Assembly: GCA_029706075.1 (NCBI GenBank)
Contig: JAINUG010000049.1
Location: 620,001-684,000 of the forward strand
Direction: 5' to 3'
Source of the DNA: Aldrovandia affinis
Lineage: Eukaryota > Chordata > Actinopteri > Notacanthiformes > Halosauridae
DNA: 64,000 nucleotides
A model generated the notes under the pieces. The model worked only from the letters and a program-made list of their open reading frames with translations. It was not told the origin of the DNA and searched no databases. A program made the translations under genes and the position numbers. Shown in pieces: positions 48,692 through 64,000 of the stretch. Position 1 is the first letter of the stretch; each line of letters opens with the position of its first letter.

Positions 48692-49117
48692 TTGGTAATG
48701 CTTTACATTAACTCTATCTACATAAATCATTCATAATGTATTCATGGTACAAATGGTACATTACAATTACATAGGGCATTATAAATGCTTTATGACATAT
48801 TTTACTTGTACATGACATTACATGTAATGATGATGTTATGTAATGATCAACAGAGCCTATTTATGAATGCATACGGAGCTCTTCATGATGCATTCATTAC
48901 AATCGTGTGTATGCATTATGTCACAACCTGGGATAGGTCTGGCCCAAGAATCACAGACCTAAAATTGGCGCACACATAATACATTCATAAGCATTCATAA
49001 ATAGGCTCTGTTGATCATTCATAATGCCCTATGTAATTATAATGTACCATTTTCTTAATGCTCATGAATACATTATGAATGCTTTATGTAGCTAGAGTTA
49101 ATGTAAAGCGCTACCCA
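48692..49117. mobile_element. Foldback MITE of about 425 bp
   Basis: The left end (TGGTAATGCTTTACATTAAC) pairs with the right end (GTTAATGTAAAGCGCTACCC), and pairing continues for well over 100 bases per arm (for example ACATAGGGCATTATAAATGC opposite ATAATGCCCTATGTAATTAT). The middle holds non-palindromic sequence around 48780-48950. No coding capacity. Confidence 0.85.
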
Positions 49118-49695
49118 AACATCCTTTGAGCAATAAAGGCAAACACTTTCTAAATTGTCAAAATGTAGGTGGTAATTCAGAACTGATAAACTAATTGCCT
49201 AGGTCACTGGATAGATTTGCATGCTTTCTGTGCTCCCGGGAGAGCAGTTAGAGAGTCCTGACGTAGCTGCCTGATGTTGGCAGATCTCTAAACGCAGAAT
49301 ACGTTTGAAAAATCCAACCTAACACCTCTCTCCCCCTCAACTAGAAAGATCCTATTCAAATTCTGTTTTTGAAGCCTGATATGATGGCATCTAAAGGACT
49401 AGGGTTTAACCAAGATTCATCCTTGCATGAATCTTGTATACAGTAAGAATTCAGTAATATAAAATAAATCCCCCTTCCCCCCCTTTGTATGTTGTAAGCT
49501 GGCTGTAGTGTACCACTCTGCTTAATGTGCTGCTGTGTAGCTATTAAAGGACAGAAACAGAAATAACAATTGCCACACAGGAACCTATTAAACATTTATG
49601 TTTAATTGCTTTGTTGTGTCCAGTCACTTTTTCCCCCCCAAACTGTTTGTTTTATTGTTATGGTTTCATTTCCTTTGATTAATTTAACTGATATA

Positions 49696-50877
49696 CAAAT
49701 GGCCACTTTATTAGGTACACCTTTCTAGTACTGGGTAGGACCCCCTTTGCCCCCAGAACAGCCTGAATTCGTCATGGCATGGATTCAACAAGGTGCTGGA
49801 AACATTCCTCAGAGATTCTGGTCCATGTTGACATGACAGCATCACGCAGTTGCTGCAGATTTCTGGGCTGCACATTGATGTTGGGAATCTCCTGTTCCAC
49901 CACATCCCAAAGGTGCTCTATTGGACTGAGATCTGGTGACTGTGGAGGCCATTGGAGTACACTGAACTCATTGTCATGTTCGTGGAACCAGCTTGAGATG
50001 ACGTGTGCTTTATGACATGGCACATTATCCTGCTGGAAGTAACCATTAGAAGATGGGTAGACTGCTGTGGCCATAAAGGGATGCACATGGTCAGCAACAA
50101 GACTCAGGTAGGCTGTGGCATTTAAACAATGCTCAATTGGTATTGTGTGCCAAGAAAACATTCCCCACACCATTACACCACAACCACCAGCCTGAACCGT
50201 TGACACAAGGCAATATGGATGCATGGATTCATGTTGTTTATGCCAAATTCTGACCCTACCATCTGCATGTCGCAGAAGAAATTGAGATTTGTCAGACCAG
50301 GCAATGTTTTTACAATCTTCATCTGTCCAGTTTTGGTGAGACTGTACCCACTGTAGCCTTAGTTTCCTGTTCTTAGCTGACAGGAGTGGAACCCGGTGTG
50401 GTCTTCTGCTGCTGTAGCCCTATCCACTTCAAGGTTTGATGTGTTGTGCATTCAGAGATGCTCTTCTGCATACCACTGTTGTAACGTGTGGTTATTTGAG
50501 TTAATGTCACCTTCCTGTCAGCTTGAACCAGTCTGGCCATTCTCCTCTGACCTCTCTCATTAACAAGGTGTTTTCGCCCACAGAACTTCTGCTCACTGGA
50601 TGTTTTTAGTTTTTTGCACCATTCTCTGCATACTCTAGAGACTGTTGTGCCTGAAAATCCCATGAGATCAGCAGTTTCTGAGCATTGTTGGTCTTGCACC
50701 AACAATCATTTCACAGTCAAAGTCACTTTCTTCACCATTCAGATTTTTGGTCTGAACAACAACTGAACCGCTTGACCATGTCTGCATGTTTTTATGCATT
50801 GAGTTGCTGCCACGTGATTAGCTAATTATATCATTGCAAGAGCAGGTGTACAGGTGTACCTAATAAAGTGGCCACTG
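49696..50877 (-). mobile_element. Nearly full-length Tc1-like transposon
   Basis: Terminal repeats contain GGCCACTTTATTAGGTACAC at the left and its complement at the right (50856-50875); TA precedes the left end (49694-49695). The minus strand encodes a transposase in two frames: an N-terminal part (50705-50373, with FSGTTVSRVCREWCKKLKTS) and, after one frameshift, the catalytic part with NWTDEDCKN, WSDKSQF (first Asp), NGYFQQDNVPCHKA (second Asp) and SPDLSPIEHLWDVVEQEI (Glu); it ends at 49772. All three DDE residues are readable, so decay is mild. The right end abuts a SINE. Confidence 0.92.
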
Positions 50878-50878
50878 A

Positions 50879-51243
50879 GGGGCTGGCGGATAGCGTAGCG
50901 GTCTAACGCACCACACTTTGGCTGGTCCGGTGTGGTGTGCGCTGCCTGTCAGGGACGCGGTTCAAAACACGGGTCTCTACCAGACCGGCCCTGGTCGTCA
51001 GCCCGATGGGAGGCGGCGTTTGGCTGTCCGCCTCCGGGGGGAGGGTGAGCCGGCACGAGTCCGTTGAGGAGCAGGAAAAAGGCGTCCGTGGTAGAATCCC
51101 GCCTCGGAAGAGGTGGATAAATTCGGCCCGGGAATAATGTCTCACCCCGGAGGACGGGCGGCGGACTCGTGGGGGAGGGGGAATTTAGATAAATAGAGGG
51201 TATAATTGGCAAACCAAATTGGGAGAAAAACGAGGGAAAAAAA
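50879..51243 (+). mobile_element. tRNA-derived SINE (shared-tail family)
   Basis: Head with box A-like TAGCGTAGCGGTCTAACGC and box B-like GCGGTTCAAAACAC; body GGCGGCGTTTGGCTGTCCGC; tail GGACTCGTGGGGGAGGGGGA, then ATAATTGGC...AAATTGGGAGAAAAA and an A run. It is inserted exactly at the right terminus of the Tc1 element; AAGTGGCCACTGA on the left and AAGTGTCTACTGA on the right look like a decayed target duplication. Confidence 0.85.
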
Positions 51244-51249
51244 AAGTGT

Positions 51250-53158
51250 CTACTGAGTTTATATAAAAAATGTTTAGAATTCTTGATGAGGTGAGTAAAT
51301 GCAAAATTCTTCTGTTGTTGCGGGGCATCTTACATTCCTCCCGCTTCTCCATCTCTCATCCCACTATCCTCTGTCATTCTTCTACCTTTCCCTCTTCTTT
51401 CTCAACCTCCCTCGCTCAGTCCCACACTCATAACCACTTTTATTATATTAAAATATGGCCTCCAACTTATAGGGAATGTTTTATTATGTGTCAAAATCCT
51501 CAACATGTTTTAGAAACTACAAACATTATCGCTACTTTCAAGCAATTTATTTCAGCCTATTCAATAGATATTCTACTGAATATACAAAAAAAGGCAATGC
51601 TTGTCTCATTTTAATGACTTTGTACATAACATTCCTAAACTGCACATATAAAAGTGACAACGATTTGTATATTCTGTAGTATAATATATGTATGTATACA
51701 TATACACATCAATATATACATGTATACATCAAATAAATGCTGCATATTCCATAATACATATTGAATATTATTTTGTATAAGGCCTTATATTACATTTTCA
51801 TAAGGGATCTGACTGCTGCTCTCCCTCTCTCTGTCTGTAATGTCAGTGAAAGGAATAGGATTATGAAGGCGGATGATTGATGTCAGTGTTCTCTGTTCTA
51901 ACACTTCACAAACTCTGCTAATCCAGGTGGCTAATACCTACACTGCTGCCATAGCAGTAATGTAACACAGTATGGAGACAGTGGTGTGGGGGGTTCAGAT
52001 ATGAAAGAAACAGAATTGAAGATGAGAAATGTAAACATAGGGTTCATAAGTGTGTGGACAAAGGTGTTGTAGAATGAATGAATAACTGTATTCTTGATAA
52101 TTGAGTAAAACTGCTATGTACAATTTTTTTAAATGGGAAATGACCAGAAGGTAAATAAGATAGACACTGACAACAGAGTGAAAGCAAATATCTGCTACAG
52201 CCATATAGCTATACAAGGCCCACTACATAAAAATACTTAAAACTGCAGTCCATAACACATCTTAAATAGACAGTTTGTACAGAAAGTAACACAAGTGCAG
52301 TGAGGGGCAGTGGAAAATACCTGAGATTCGAGGTCGAACAATGCTTAATATCAGACATTTATTGCAAAGCCTCGTCAATTTCGTATATTATACATACACA
52401 AAGGCGACAACATAACCTTATTATCTTTAAGGAGCAATACGTTCTACACATACGTAGAATGGACATTCATTATTAGAATTTCCTTAGTGCCCATGAACTC
52501 GGCATGCTTTACTGTGAAACAACCGCCAGATGGCGCCATGATACAGATCATTTGAACGAAACAATTTTGCAGTTATTACCTTCTAAATCAATTTGTCATG
52601 TCAAGGTACTCGGAAGCTCTCCGTCATGGTGTCTTAAGTACAATTTGTCATTTAGAAAAACATAATAGAGAAATGTATGGGGGAGCTAGGAACTTTCTGA
52701 AAGTATCTCACTTCCTTAATATTAAATATCATACGATAAACAAAGATTGAACGGCAAAACTGCTCGTTAACATAACAAATAAACAATTGAACTGTTGAAT
52801 TTAATAATTGTAATGTTTTTGATCTGCTTATGTGTGCCTCGCTGTTGAGCAATTCGAAAAACGTTCTAGTTGTTGTAGTTGTTTTTTAAATTTTGAGATC
52901 TTCTTGAGGAAGAAAACTGTTGCAATTCAGTGTGAAATTCCGGTGTGGTTTTGTTCTGTGCTAAATGACAACTGACAGAGTGAGAGAGGGAGGGAGGCAG
53001 GAAGGGACTACAACATGACAGCGTCGTGATATAGTAAGATTCACTTTTAATATTATATTTTTCACAAATGTTATGTGAATAAACAGTAGCTGAACAGTTC
53101 ATTAATGATAACAACGTTGGAACATATTCACTATCTTCTGTAAAAAAGAGAACTGCAC
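51250..53158. other. Intergenic and 5' flank of ccdc88b
   Basis: No coding exon or clear repeat. AT-rich, with a purine-rich GAGAGAGGGAGGGAGG stretch about 170 bases before the ccdc88b start that may lie in its 5'UTR. Confidence 0.45.

Positions 53159-64000
<10,842 letters not shown>

Overview
The window is nuclear DNA of a ray-finned (teleost) fish. This rests on intron-rich vertebrate genes with GT-AG junctions, fish L2-type LINEs with the usual 3' tail, several Tc1-like elements, V-SINE-like and other tRNA-derived SINEs, and dense microsatellites. I cannot name the species.

Five protein-coding loci are supported. From left to right: zfpl1 on the minus strand (6189-14754, seven coding exons, complete); cdca5/sororin on the plus strand (16126-22436, six exons, complete); a histidine-rich coiled-coil gene of the TJAP1/BEGAIN type on the plus strand (30330-39593, one internal exon end unresolved); a photoreceptor tetraspanin, most likely rom1, on the plus strand (43316-48010, four exons, complete); and ccdc88b on the plus strand (53159 to beyond the right edge, 13 exons seen). 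In human the ROM1, CCDC88B, CDCA5 and ZFPL1 orthologues lie in 11q12-q13, and ZFPL1/CDCA5 are divergent neighbours there, so this is a conserved syntenic block.

zfpl1 and cdca5 are head to head and share about 0.7 kb of promoter. That stretch carries a textbook-spaced CDE/CHR cell-cycle element, which fits the G2/M role of sororin. The other genes are unrelated in function: Golgi integrity (zfpl1), sister-chromatid cohesion (cdca5), a probable junction or scaffold protein, photoreceptor disc rim (rom1), and a microtubule/HOOK-type linker (ccdc88b).

The rest is mostly repeats. An antisense L2-type LINE fills the last cdca5 intron and a sense one lies just downstream. Tc1-like elements or remnants sit at about 11.3, 26.0, 38.1, 49.7 and 54.7 kb. 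A SINE family with a shared 3' tail is concentrated at 50.9-62.3 kb. There are foldback elements at 3.3 and 48.7 kb. The left 5.5 kb has no recognisable gene. No RNA gene, CRISPR array or bacterial-type system is present. The least familiar object is the histidine-rich coiled-coil gene.
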